Position numbers and translations under genes: made by a program
The notes under the pieces: generated by a model
What the model saw: only the letters and a program-made list of their open reading frames with translations
Databases searched by the model: none
What the model was told of the DNA's origin: nothing
Shown here: piece after piece, positions 1 through 10,820 of the stretch
Position numbering within the stretch: the first letter of the stretch is position 1
Layout: each line of letters begins with the position of its first letter
Source of the DNA: Anaspis maculata
Taxonomy: Eukaryota; Arthropoda; Insecta; Coleoptera; Scraptiidae
DNA length: 64,000 nt
Reading direction: 5' to 3'
Assembly: GCA_949128115.1 (NCBI GenBank)
Contig: OX421962.1
Span: forward strand, 57,763,787-57,827,786

Positions 1-117
1 CCGAATAAGACAAGGAAGTGAATCTTCACAGTATAATCCAGTCATTAGCCGTTTTTACCCTGCAAATTTTGAGGCCGCGATGCCACTTGGCAAAGTTGTT
101 CTATGTAGCATTGTCTT

Positions 118-595
118 AATTTTCAGAAGTAGTGCCACGATGGTGGTCGGTGCAGACGCCGTGTACAGGGTGATCTTTGAATAACAATAATTGCACTTTT
201 GATATTTATAACTGATGATTTGAAATAAACGTTCAAAAAAATAGTCCGTTGAATACCATTCGAAGGGCTAGATACCAAGTGGAAAGCGCAAAGTTTGGGA
301 CGGCGCGGCGTAACTCGCCAAATACAGCGGTCTGATTGGTTTGTATCCGCCGTTGCTATGGTAACCGCACTTACGGCGGTCTCAGCCCCAACTTGGTATA
401 GAGCCGGAAGAATCTATTTATGTCTACAAAGTTGAATTTATTCTCTCAAACTGGTCTTAGCTTGTGCTGTACACTCGTTGTTTTTTTCTGTGGTAGCTGG
501 TTTTCGAAAATTGCCCAACGACCAGTTATCGAAAAATTCAATTTTGTCGACAAAATAAATCCTTCTTATGATAATGTTGTTGAAAAAAACAGTGA
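118..595 (+). repeat. dispersed repeat, copy 1 (3'-end-like, A-rich junction)
   Basis: This stretch matches 19690-20005 almost base for base over about 300 bp, starting in the pair cagaagtagtgccacgatgg / catagaagcagcgtcgttgt. It continues through a polyadenylation-like stretch (gaaataaacgtt followed by A-run) and a block ending in gtcgacaaaata. The two copies share no long open frame, so this may be the 3' end of a transposon or a captured transcript end. Copy 1 is interrupted by a MITE at 266-406 that copy 2 lacks. I do not recognise the family. Confidence 0.7.
266..406. mobile_element. 140-bp MITE with GGCT..ATACCAAGT ends, TSD GAAG
   Basis: The left end GGCTAGATACCAAGT is mirrored by the right end ACTTGGTATAGAGCC. 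The element is flanked by GAAG at 262-265 and 407-410. The second copy of the host repeat (around 19825-19845) reads straight across the site with a single GAAG, so it is a natural empty site that proves insertion. The interior is relatively GC-rich (cggcgcggcg, ccgccgttgctatgg). A diverged relative with the words gccgttgtcatggtaa may lie at 9250-9370. No coding capacity. Confidence 0.75.
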
Positions 596-3004
596 AGAAA
601 TCGAACTTTGAAGAGGGATATCTCCTTGATCGAGTCGAATTTTTTGAAACCAACTTGACAGGCATTCACATGTTTCCGCCATGGATCTAGGACAAGCTCT
701 GATTTCATCAAAATCTGTGTTTTTTTGAAAGAATGACGTGCATTGAAGGGTGAGAGTAATCAAGTGTCAAGCACTGTATCTATACCTTTCCAAAGTCAAC
801 AGTTTGTCCTTAGAAGTATACATCCTGCGGTTACTCGAGTCAAAAAATCCCCTAGGAGACCACTAAAAAAGTGCAGGGCACTTTTTAGTCCCCCGTCCGG
901 TCCGGTACAAAACGACTATCTCCATGATCGAATTTCTGAATATTTATGATCTATGGGTTATAATCAAGGGGTCTTGAATCAAATATTGTGAAAAACTGTT
1001 TTTTTGGGTGCCATTTTATCCAGTACACACTACACGCAACGTAGTGTATATTCAGAATATTATGAAAAGAAATTTCGAGAGTTCTTCAGAATGTTCTTTT
1101 TAAATTAAAGTATTGAACTATGAGGCGATTTATTTCTCTATATACAAAATGGGGTACCTATCAAGTGTCGGAATCTGGTAAAAAAAACTAAAACTAAATT
1201 CAGTCGAATTTTTATCCCCAGGCGGCGCCCACTGGCGTTGTGGCGCCTCCACCATATTTGCTTGCATGGAACGACAATGTACCCCCAATCACCATAACGC
1301 CTGTTTCAGTCAGAAATTTGTCGCAAAAATTATCCATTTGGTCGTAAGACTCGTAAGGGGGCTTCTTGGCACAAGAGCCTTTTATTTTTGTGATGAGTTT
1401 TTGCAGCTAAAGCCAAGCGGCTTTTCCTGATGGAAATTGTCTTCAACTCCCAAGAAATTGCACTCACCTGTGTTTGCCACATTGACTCGTGTAGTGCTCC
1501 AGGCACAAGAATATTCAACAGATCTATCGATCGATATATAGAATAGAATAGAATAGAATAGAATAATTTATTTTACTGTTTTTTATACAATATAAATAAT
1601 ATAGCCAAAAAATAAAAAGTTACTCTTATGGTAAAATAAAATAGTAAATAAATATAAAGTCTATACCGACTTGTATAATTTTTAATAATCAAAATACTGT
1701 GTTCCATAGTAATTGTTGATAGTGTGGTCTAAATAGACTGCGCAGAAAGCTTAGCTTGTAATGCGTCCTTTAGACCAACATCTTAGGCCAAAATCAGCAA
1801 AATATAATAATAAAATCATAATATTAACTATAATAATTATAATAAGGGAAGAAAGAAAGCAAGATATTTTTCATTGTCATGAGTATTTCAAAAATCAAAC
1901 TTGAGTACCTCATTTCAACAATCATCGGATCTGTCGTAGCCATGCAGGGTATAGAATCTGGTTTGTCACAAAATCATTTTTCCAGAATAGTATGTGTTTT
2001 TTAAGTCTATGAAGCTTAGAATTTCCATTCGTGACTTGCTCTTGATCCAATTTTTCAACTTTGATTTAAACATATTAATATATCTCATAGATATCACAGA
2101 TATCATATTAATATCTATCCACTTATCTATCTATAACTTTGCATGAACCTTGATGGTCCAGGAGTCGATATAATTCACGTATGCTGAACTAATGGAGTAT
2201 GAGATAATTATGTTCTTCAAAAGTCAGCGCAATAATCTTCAAAAAATACCCACGTCGTTTTCCGCTTAGGGCTGCTCCAAATAGAAAAGAGTAATTCATT
2301 TAACACCCTCTGTATTAATGCCTCACCGTCCTTATTTGAAACTGACGTGTAAGGACACACAATACACATAAACTTTCTCAGAAATTCAAAGACATCAACA
2401 AGGAGGTACGCGTGTAGTGCATTCTGCTGGAAATAGCGAAATGCGAGCTTTGAGAAGCTTTCCAGTCCGGGTATATCTAATGGAAGAATGCGGTTTTCAC
2501 AAGGAAACAAGTGAGTTGATAAAGAATGAATGGAGCAGCACCAGCAGCAGTGCCAGTGTAGCATCGGTCCGGTAATGAGATAGATGCGTCGGCACGATCG
2601 GTCATCTGCACTCGAGGCACGCACCTCTGTCACTCTACTTAGATGGCTTTCTGGATTGTCTTTAAAGAGTTGTGAGTGGAAAGGGTCATCAAATGGACGA
2701 CCGCGTCGAGGATGTTTGCGTCGAGTCCCTCATGGCAACATTATGTTTCTTGTGTTTTACTGACAGTATAATGAAATATCTAGGTACTTAGCACAAGTCG
2801 ATGAGAGAAACCACGTCTAATTAAAGTTAATACCCAAATTGGACAGCAATCGAGCGGAGTATGGAATTCATCATTAGTACCTGAAAGAATACAAATGGAA
2901 GTGGTATCTCAACAAATAGACACGTGATAATCGAGAGAATCGACTTCATCGCTCGCACTACGATAAATTGAAAAATTAAATAAAAATATAGCTTTGTTTA
3001 GATC
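596..3004. other. no gene found; low-complexity AT-rich DNA
   Basis: No conserved protein or RNA was recognised. Visible items are a small perfect inverted repeat ACACTAC/GTAGTGT near 1025-1047, an AT-rich low-complexity belt at 1560-2150 with ATCTAT-type runs near 2090-2135, and a chance-like 138-codon minus-strand frame (2217-2633) with no recognised domain or convincing splice sites. Confidence 0.5.
1541..1565. repeat. (GAATA)n microsatellite
   Basis: Five tandem GAATA units, directly followed by AT-rich DNA. Confidence 0.9.
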
Positions 3005-3465
3005 TACAGGGTATTTTTTTTTTAGTAATGTCACTATTCCAGAAGCTTCTCCTTCTGGTAAACAAAGTACGCAACTTTTCGATGAGGGCATGGCAGCATC
3101 TTGTAGTTTATGGTTTCAAGTTTTGTTTGACACCACAACCATGGTTGGCAGTTATCAACTTCGTGTACACGGTGCCAAGAGCCTGAAAGTTGCAAATTTT
3201 TTGTTTTTTCATTTTGAAATCCTAAATTCTCCTCCATTTCTGCACCAATTCACTTGAAACTTGTAACAAATTGAAACTTGTAATTTGAATTTTGATACGG
3301 TGAAAGTTGTCTTCGTGTAACTTCAGGGCGATGGCCGCCATTTTCCAAAAAATCTTCAATCAGAAATGCAGTCGGCGAGTGTCGCAGAATCTCGAGACGT
3401 ACTTTCAGTGCAGACATTTTTAAAGGGGGACTGTGGGTAAAATTTTGTGTCAATTTTAAAATTTA

Positions 3466-4641
3466 TACAGGGTGATTCATGAGTGACCTTACATAGGTCA
3501 ATGGGAGATAGAGGATTTCGAGGCGAGTCAGGATCCACTGGAGAAATTTTGTTTTCTCCATTGGTTACGAAGATACAGGGTGTTTTGTGTGTTTCGTATG
3601 AAACTTTGATAAGCGATATTTCTGAAACGGCTAGAGATATTTCCTTGAAATTCACCAGTATTATTTCTCCGTTGGAAGTCATCCCGAAGCCATACCGGGT
3701 AAGTCAAAATCCAGGGCCGGGCTAGAAAAAAGGTGGCCCTTTTTTGTTTCATCAAAAAGTACATTTTCTGACCGCTTCTTCAAAAAACTGCTATCGGATT
3801 CAAAAAGCCAAGAAAAAATGCTTCAAGAATCACTTTTCAATTTAGATGGCACACCTAAACCGTTTCGGCAATAAAATTAAAAGTAAAATTTGTGGGTGAG
3901 TTCCCATTTTCGACCGGACATAATCGACTCATTGTTTGATTAAATTCATTCAATTTCATTTTTAAGCTTGTCTTTGTGGAATGGGAGGGCTTGGTAGGAA
4001 GAAAAATTCCATAGCCGGATTTTTTTTTTTGACGACCAAATCGAGTCTAATTTTGGTTTTACTCTCGATTTTGTCATAAAAAAAAATTGTCGGCTCTGGA
4101 ATTTTTCTTTCAACCAAGCTCTTCTATTCAACAGAGACATGCCAAAAAATGAATTTTGATGAATTCAATCAAACAATGAGTCGATTATGTCCGGTCGAAA
4201 ATGGGAACTCACCCACAAATTTCACTTTTTATTTTATTGTCGAAACGGTTTAGGTGTGCCATCCAAATTGAAGAGTGATTCTTGAAGCATTTTTCCTCAG
4301 CTTTTTGAATCCGATAGCAGTTTTTTAGAAAAGCGGTCAGAAAATGTACTTTTTGATGAAACAAAAAAGGGGCACCTTTTTTCTAGCCCGGCCCTGGATT
4401 TTGACTTACCCGGTATGGCTTCGGGATGAGTTCCAATAGAGAAATATTACTGGTGAATTTCAACAAAATACCTTTGGCCGTTTCAGAAATATCGCTTATC
4501 AAAGTTTCATACGAAACACACAAAACACCCTGTATCTTCGTAACCATTGGAGAAAATAAAATTTCTCCAGTGGATCCTGACTCGCCTCGAAGTCCTCTAT
4601 CTCCCATTAGCCTATGTAAGGTCACTCATGGATCACCTGTA
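3466..4641. mobile_element. 1.18-kb LIR element, TACAGGGTGA family, intact copy
   Basis: Near-perfect palindrome with arms of about 585 bp and its dyad near 4055, ending tacagggtga / tcacctgta. It is the reference copy of a family with a second, split copy at 15730-16299 plus 20012-20620. Each arm contains an internal tacagggtg word at about 3574 and its mirror. A frame of about 80 codons stays open in both arms and in the other copy. It is inserted within the 3005-5570 element. Confidence 0.85.
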
Positions 4642-4672
4642 TGCTCTTAATTTACTTTTTGAATTTTCCAAA

Positions 4673-5214
4673 GATGGCTTTAGTTGATTTTTAATCAAAA
4701 TCGCATCGAAAAATTCCAAGCCGTTACGAAGTTATCGTAAATTTTGTGGGCTGAATATGACGTCATACTGCGCACCGGAAAGGACAGGTCGGCAGGCCAA
4801 GGCACCACGCCATCAACAATTACTAGATCTTCATAAAATGAAACAAGTTTACCAAACGGTAGACGCAGGTCATTTGACTTTAATTTCAAAGTACGGTGAA
4901 CCAAATTTCAGTATAAATTTTTAAAAACATAATTGAAGTGCAACTTCGCGATTTTGCCATTATGTTTTCAAAAAGTCTACTGAAATTTGATTCACCGTAC
5001 TTTGAAATTAAAGTCAAATGACCTGCGTCTACCGTTTGGTAAACTTGTTTCATTTTATGAAAGTCTAGTAATTGTTGGCGTGGTGCCTTGGCCTGCCGAC
5101 CTGTCTTTTCCGGTGCGCAGTATGACGTCATAATCAGCCCACAAAATTTACGATAACTTCGTAACGGCTTGGAATTTTTCGATGCCATTTTGACTAAAAA
5201 TCAACTAAAGCCAT
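4673..5214. mobile_element. 540-bp LIR (MITE-like), GATGGCTTTAG ends
   Basis: The arms run from gatggctttagttgattttt to its mirror aaaatcaactaaagccatc, with the dyad near 4945. Both arms contain tatgacgtcat and a block with ggcaggccaaggcacc. Its ends differ from the TACAGGGTG group, so it is a separate palindrome family inserted in the same host element. No coding capacity. Confidence 0.8.
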
Positions 5215-5886
5215 CCCGCAGCTATATACATTTTAAAATTTGACACAAAATTTTACCCACAGTCCCCCTTCAATTCTCTTCAAGATAATGAATGTCCCTG
5301 GTTATGTCGGTGAACACCTGGTCTTTGAGAATGCCTACAAAGAAAAAACAAAGCGACTTTTCAACAGTGTTTTCTTCTATGGCCAAGCACAACTTTCTCT
5401 TCTGTCGCACCGTGCAGACAAAGTTGATGGCTGACAACTGTGGTTGTAGTGTCAAACAAAACTTGAAACTATGAGTTACAAGATGCTGCTATGCCCTTGT
5501 TGACAAGTTTCTTACTTTTTTGCCTGTCAGAAGCCATTCACATTGTGACATTACTGAAAAACACCCTGTATAAGGGCCATTTTTTTATGCAGAAAACTCG
5601 AATTAAAACTGGCTCTACTTTGTACTACATTTCGTATACTTGGCGAAACTAAAGTGGTATAAAAACTTTTGCACGACTTGGTACACTAGTTAGTTCTTGA
5701 ATTTATACTGCCCTTATCCCCAACATCAACAAAGTATTTGCTTCTTTCCTTCGCTCCCTGCTTGCAGCCCCATACCCCAACAGTTTTGATGCACACAAAA
5801 CAAAACAGCGCGACATGTCCTTTAAAAGGGACGCGCGCTCTGGTTCAACTAGGAGGAGAAGGAAATGTCTCAAAGGAAAAATTTAC

Positions 5887-6098
5887 CCTCGAATGGTTTC
5901 CATCGACGAAGAATTCCGCTTCGGTCCTGCCGACGCCCGTTGTTATAGGAGGAGCATTAAACTCATCATAAATCCCTCCTTCACCTTGGCTCTGCTCCTC
6001 CAGGACGTCTGAACGACCTGTTTCGGCAAAAGCTTTCACTCCCGCCGACGATTTCTGTCCCAGGCGGAATAACGTGAATGATTTGTTGTGACTTCGCC
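5887..6098 (-). CDS. internal exon of a spondin-N domain protein
   Basis: A 212-bp minus-strand open exon of about 70 residues, bounded by a textbook acceptor (ttgtttcag before 6098) and donor (GTAAAT from 5886 down). The translation has the spondin-N signature in order: RSHNKSFTLFRLGQ, GVKAFAETGRSDVLEEQ, GGIYDEFNAPPITTGVGRT, then AEFFVDGNHSR. F-spondin and spondin-2 have the matching blocks GVKEFAEWG, GVFSAP and GTGQTSAE, followed by HSLVS. Spondins are secreted matrix proteins. The intron phase is 1 at the 5' side and 0 at the 3' side. The next exon should encode the IVPSPDWFVG block, but I find it nowhere on the left, so that exon lies beyond the window and the intron exceeds 5.8 kb. No upstream exon was found to the right. 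The LIR nest at 3005-5570 therefore sits inside an intron of this gene. Confidence 0.85.
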
Positions 6099-8313
6099 CT
6101 GAAACAATGGATATCAACATCAGATTAGCTGGCTATATGTAGGTGGGTATCTGAAAACACAAGTTGAAAAATGCTATTCAATGCCATAGTTGCGATTGAA
6201 AGTGCCTGATGCTCTTTATTGAATTAAAATATTCAAGTCCTAATCCCCAAACACGGAGAGTTGAAGCAGTTAACTCAAACTGCCTCTCTGATGTAATTAA
6301 AAACAATTAACGTTCAGCAACTCTTAATTATAATCCGCTTTCCAGGCAGGAGAGGACTGCCGTTGAAAAACTTTTCTCAACAGATACGTCCGTGTTAGTT
6401 ACGTATCTTACCTAAGTTTGTAGCGCGACGACTGCTTTTTATTTACCCTAATGCTTTTTGCGGGTAGGTAAACAGAAGTTTCCAGAGCGATTAAATTGAA
6501 GTAGGTGCAACAAAAAACCTTTTATGTTCGTTTCGAGCTGATTATTATGCAGATTTGGTCAACTTTACAAGCTGCTGTCCATCAGAATGTATGGATGGCG
6601 CGTTTAACGTTTATTTTCGCCTTATAGAAAATCAACAAATTGAAAAAATCTGTGCGGCGGCTTGAACTATCCCCTCCCATTCCCCCTCCTTTTGTGATAT
6701 TGACATTTGTTTTGGTGAAGTTATACTGCATTGATATACGTCACTTTTGAATCAGCTCGATAATCGAATTCAGTTTTTGCCCCCGGAAGGTAGGCAAATC
6801 ACAATTCTGACAGCTGCACGGCGGTTCCATCGTGGGTCCGCCTCGTAAATAAATAAAGACAGTCTGTAGAGCGTATGTGCCAAATTTCATGCTTTTATCA
6901 CAAAATGCAAGGTGGCTCTTACTAAGCGCCGCACTATTATAACAATAATAGGGTGATTACACCACATGTAGGGGACGCTTCTGCATGAGTTGAGAAATAC
7001 TGTCATTAGTGTCAATGTCTTGCGTCAAAAGTCTGTCACTCTCATCGTTGTAACCTAACCTGAACAATTAACCTCACTAAGCCTTGACCACGAGTGTCTG
7101 TGACCAACTGACCATCACGATCATCGAAAATGCCGCGAAATTGTTTTGTGCCCCAATGCTGTTCTGTGTCGCCTACGGTGGCGATAAAATTTCATCGTTT
7201 TCAACGGCTTGCCAAATTGTCACCAACCTAATCTTCGCAGTAAAACCAAATGTCCCAAATTCCCAACTCCAACCTGGCGGTGAGAGTCGCGAACTAATTT
7301 CATGCATCATGCAATCACCTTATATTATTAGACTGAACGGTGGTTTCGGCCTCCGTCACGAGGATGAATGCCATACTTTACCCAAAAATCGATAGGTATC
7401 ATTTCATCGTTTCTTTCGAATGAGCTTTTTTGATGCCAATAAATATCGAAGAAACTCAATTGCATGAGCTAACATACCTACCTCTTTTCAACACCAAGTA
7501 TAACACGATCAACCACGGTAAACTTATGCATTAAGATCACGAATGGCGCTTACAAGCCCGTGCGGGCACTTGTCACACGGATAAATGTTGACAGGTTTTG
7601 TAAAATATGAGGCACGATGTGTAGTAACAACATGTTGCGGTGAAATTTTAAAATGTGCGACACAGGATGCATTTACTGCGTCTGCTGATGCTAACAAGAT
7701 CAACATTGCAACGCGATCGGCTCCTGCTGCAGGGGGCTCGCAGCATCAGGTTTGTATTCAGTCACCGTAAACATTCTTGCTTTAGCAGTCAGATCTAAGA
7801 AGAGGCATCGATCTGTTTCCAATAATACCCACTTCTGTTTCAGGTGCATTCGACGTAAAATCTCTCGAGAAACAATATGAGGGAGAAGCTTAAGGTGAAA
7901 AGACGTTATGAGACTCGATGCTACTCTTAGGGGAGATGTTTTTATCTTTATTTTTGGCATATGCACTTGTACGTAGGTATAGGTACTTATTGATTAAAAA
8001 GCCGTTTTCGGAACGGAACGCCAGAGACGGATTTCGGTCTCGCTGTGCTTGAGGTTAAACCATTCAATTCTTCAGTTTTGAAGTTTTTTTTTTGTTTCAT
8101 TGAAGTTTGAAGCTTTAATATTTTTCTCTTATTTCAGTGGTCCATGAGTGTATAGGAATTAGAGAAATGATGCCTTGGATTTTTGTTTGGGTTTTGAAAC
8201 CGCATTTTTGTAGTTATTAAACAATGTTAGTTGAGTGATCCAGACAAGCAACCAGTGAGTGAAAACGAAATGCCAACTCAAAAAAGTTGTCAGATGCGTG
8301 TCTTTAAATTATG
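6099..8313. other. presumed spondin intron; no exon recognised
   Basis: Single-copy-looking AT-rich DNA without recognised coding segments. A frame of about 100 codons at 7084-7395 (+) has no known motif and is judged chance. A repeat fragment at 6873-6942 is listed separately. Confidence 0.5.
6873..6942 (+). repeat. terminal fragment of the 2.2-kb LIR family
   Basis: About 70 bp (gtatgtgccaaatttcatgc through cgccgcactattataa) match the right end of the palindrome at 57717-59897, positions about 59822-59898, including the terminus. It is a solo end, showing that the family is dispersed. Confidence 0.75.
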
Positions 8314-8407
8314 TATTGGCTGTCTGATTTCTACATGATTCTAGTGGGCTGCGATTGCCACCAGAAACACAGCCCACTCGAATCATGTAGAAATCAGACA
8401 GCCTATA
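8314..8407. mobile_element. 94-bp hairpin MITE
   Basis: The left arm ggctgtctgatttctacatg returns as its complement at the right end, with a stem of about 37 bp and a short loop containing gattgccaccagaaac. Outer bases read tatt / tata, compatible with a TA target. It lies 37 bp from another hairpin MITE. Confidence 0.8.
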
Positions 8408-8446
8408 AGCGTACGCCGCGATTCTGGTGACAAGTTTCACATTATA

Positions 8447-8566
8447 CCATGCGATCAACAAAATTCGGAATTGGGGTAGGCTGTGCTCTGGCCGAAAGCA
8501 GCTTGACATCCTAAAATTTGACCAGGTCACAGCCTACCTCAATTCCGAATTTTGTTGATCGCATGG
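8447..8566. mobile_element. 120-bp hairpin MITE, CCATGCG family, copy A
   Basis: Arms ccatgcgatcaacaaaattc and its complement make a stem of about 48 bp, flanked by TA (8445-8446 and 8567-8568). The loop carries the words ggccgaaagcagctt and tttgaccaggtcacag. Copy B (41673-41792) has the same stem with the loop in the opposite orientation, and copy C (46778-46897) has diverged arms. All three are exactly 120 bp. Confidence 0.9.
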
Positions 8567-8715
8567 TATACATAGCATATGTAGACAACTAGCTCTCAAC
8601 GTTTTAATCAAGGTAGCATCATACAAATCGTATCAACACAACACATTATTACCATAGCTTATTCTAATACCGCTATGAAATTGATTTTAGATTTAGATAC
8701 CTAAGACTTGTTTAG

Positions 8716-8801
8716 CAAAACCACAACTCGATATTGCGTTGAACCATTTGAAGGATGTGGAAGACTGTTATGCGAGAAAAGCCAGAGACTTCGACACAGG
8801 A
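8716..8801 (+). CDS. possible exon of unknown gene (weak)
   Basis: An open segment between an acceptor-like cttgtttag (to 8715) and a donor-like GTAAGT (8802). It encodes a helical, charged stretch (LNHLKDVEDCYARKARDF). The frame also stays open past the donor to 8927. I do not recognise a family. It may be a chance ORF. Confidence 0.25.
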
Positions 8802-8927
8802 GTAAGTCATAAACCCGTACAATTGACGGAGGTGCCGTTCGAAAGCTTGGCGGATATTTTTCCACAAGCGGAAGCTGCAGGACTTTTCTGGAGCTCTCTC
8901 TCAATCAGACGGAACTTGGAAACTTGA

Positions 8928-10696
8928 TCGTTCTCAAATGCATTTTAGGTGTCGAGTGAAAATGAAAAAAATTCGATTAGCAAAAAAAACTAACTCGATG
9001 GTTTATCGTCTGGAAGATATAGAGGATTCATCTACAGAGAAGAAAATTAGCCAAAAATAACAATAAAAAAAAGAAATAGCTGCCATAGATATAGCCTATG
9101 GCAGCTATCCTACTCCGACTAGAATTAAAAATGTTTCGACTGTATGGTGTATGTTTAGACTTACTTACACTTATCTTTGGACATGAGAACATCTAGCCTA
9201 GGTAGCCAAAGATCAAATCAAAGATACATGAACAGGTGGATCAGTCCAATGGTGCAAAGCTGCGGCGGTGTAAACTGCCAAACATATATAGGTATTAGCT
9301 AAAACAATTTCTTATGCGCCGTTGTCATGGTAATCCGACGTAGCTTCGAACGCTAGTCAGACCTGAAATTAGCCCTGCGAGCTTATGGGCTATGTGCATG
9401 ACCTTGAGCGGTCAACGCGTAGGACATACAGAGTCCATGGTGGTGAAAATAAGAAATTCTTGTTGGACTTCTTCGACAGCAGATAGCTTTGACGTGGTTG
9501 CATGATGGTTACTTGTTTTGACATTTATTTTCGTGCATTTGTTTGTTGTGATGGGCAACAACAAAATGGTCGACAGTTTGGTTGACGATTGACAGAATGA
9601 CGGCAGCGAAAAAGACAGTTTTTTTTGTCGACAGAAGCGTCACCTAGTGAGATGTTCGCTCACTAAATCGAGTTAAACAAGAACTTCACATTCCGCCGCG
9701 GCGCTCATGTGATGCACGTAGCTCATAGCTGCATCAGTTTTTTTTTTTAAATCAATAATGAGCAAGTAACGTTCCTAAAAAATCGCTGGTTCTGAATTTG
9801 ACGTGAAAAAGTTTACGGCCCTAATTTCAATTTTACGATTCCCGGATAAAACAACTGTTTTCAATGTTACTCTATCTCCATTGTCCGAAATGGAAAAGCC
9901 ACGTATATATTTCATGGAAAGCGGTAGGTACATTCACGACAAATTTTTTTATAGAGGCAGGTAGGTACCTATTACACTCTGCAAAATTTGTGCGCCGGTT
10001 AAAATCAAGTGCACGGGGCGGAAGGAGGATTTTCAACCGTCCTTCTCTCCATCCCCACTCAGAAGCCTATGGTGTGCCATTTTCACAGTGAAAACACTAA
10101 ATGCATTTTGTTCTCCTTCCTTTTCTCCCGTCATACAAATTGCAGTAACCGCAAGTTACTGCAAGAAAGTGCACACACCTAAATTATTCACATGCGCCGG
10201 AGAGTACAGTCGGTGATTTAATGGCCGCAAGAGGTAATGAAGAGCCACCACCATACCCGAATAACTTTACGCCGCTTTAACTCGATGGCAAGTTCGAAGT
10301 CTCCCCTGCATTGTAACTGATAGGACATTATTCAATTCCGGCTAATTGCAACGGACAAAAAATTCAATAAATCCTCAATGATCGGTGCAGTTTAATTGAA
10401 AATTGCAGCCGACCGCCGACTCTTATTATTGGCCTGGGTCCAAAAGTGAGCAACGTTATTAAATTCCAAATTTCATTATTACACTACACACCACCGCTGG
10501 AAACCCAAGGCATCAAGAAACCATCTGCGGGGAATAAGTCATTTTGCGAAAGAATGAACGTTCCATAAAATAAGCACTGAATCTTTGGTGACGGTCAACT
10601 TTTGAGTCGTACAAGGGTTCAAGAAGCAATATTTACAAAAACGGATGTTCCAGCTATTGACACTACCGCGATTATATCTGTCACTTAGATCAATAG
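8928..10696. other. no gene found
   Basis: AT-rich, with occasional TAGGTA words near 9925-9970. A small hairpin at 9076-9108 is listed separately. A possible diverged relative of the 266-406 MITE lies at 9250-9370. Nothing else recognised. Confidence 0.5.
9076..9108. repeat. short perfect hairpin
   Basis: ATAGCTGCCATAG and CTATGGCAGCTAT flank a 7-base loop. Too short to assign; it could be a remnant of a hairpin MITE. Confidence 0.6.
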
Positions 10697-10820
10697 ACAG
10701 TATATTACATACCGAGGTGGAAAGGGTCTCATTACAGCCATTACAATATATTACCGAGGCGCGACGAGGTAAGATAGAATCTCGTAGGCTGTAATGACGC
10801 TTTACTCCGTGGTATGTATA
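10697..10820. mobile_element. hairpin MITE with AGTATATTACATACC arms
   Basis: Inverted arms acagtatattacataccgag and (right side) the complement of tatacataccacggagtaaa enclose a second inverted block, cattacagcc / ggctgtaatg. The terminal words resemble the hairpins at 24606-24748 and 43047-43177 (AGTATATTATATACC). Confidence 0.65.

Larger units (their letters stand above)
3005..5570. mobile_element. outer LIR element, TACAGGGT ends, holding two inner palindromes
   Basis: The left arm (3005-3465) starts tacagggta and its mirror ends acaccctgta at 5570. The arms share blocks such as tagtaatgtcac, catcttgtag and tttcaagttttgtttgacac, and close with aagggggactgtgggtaaaa (about 3425) and its complement (about 5250). 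The interior is occupied by two other palindromes (3466-4641 and 4673-5214). Open frames inside are short and read on both strands, as expected for a palindrome. Inferred to be a non-autonomous Tc1/mariner-type element because of the TA-rich target and the shared terminus. Confidence 0.75.

Noticed and set aside
2217..2633. 138-codon minus-strand open frame
   Set aside because: No recognised domain, no good splice context, and composition like neighbouring non-coding DNA. Judged a chance frame.
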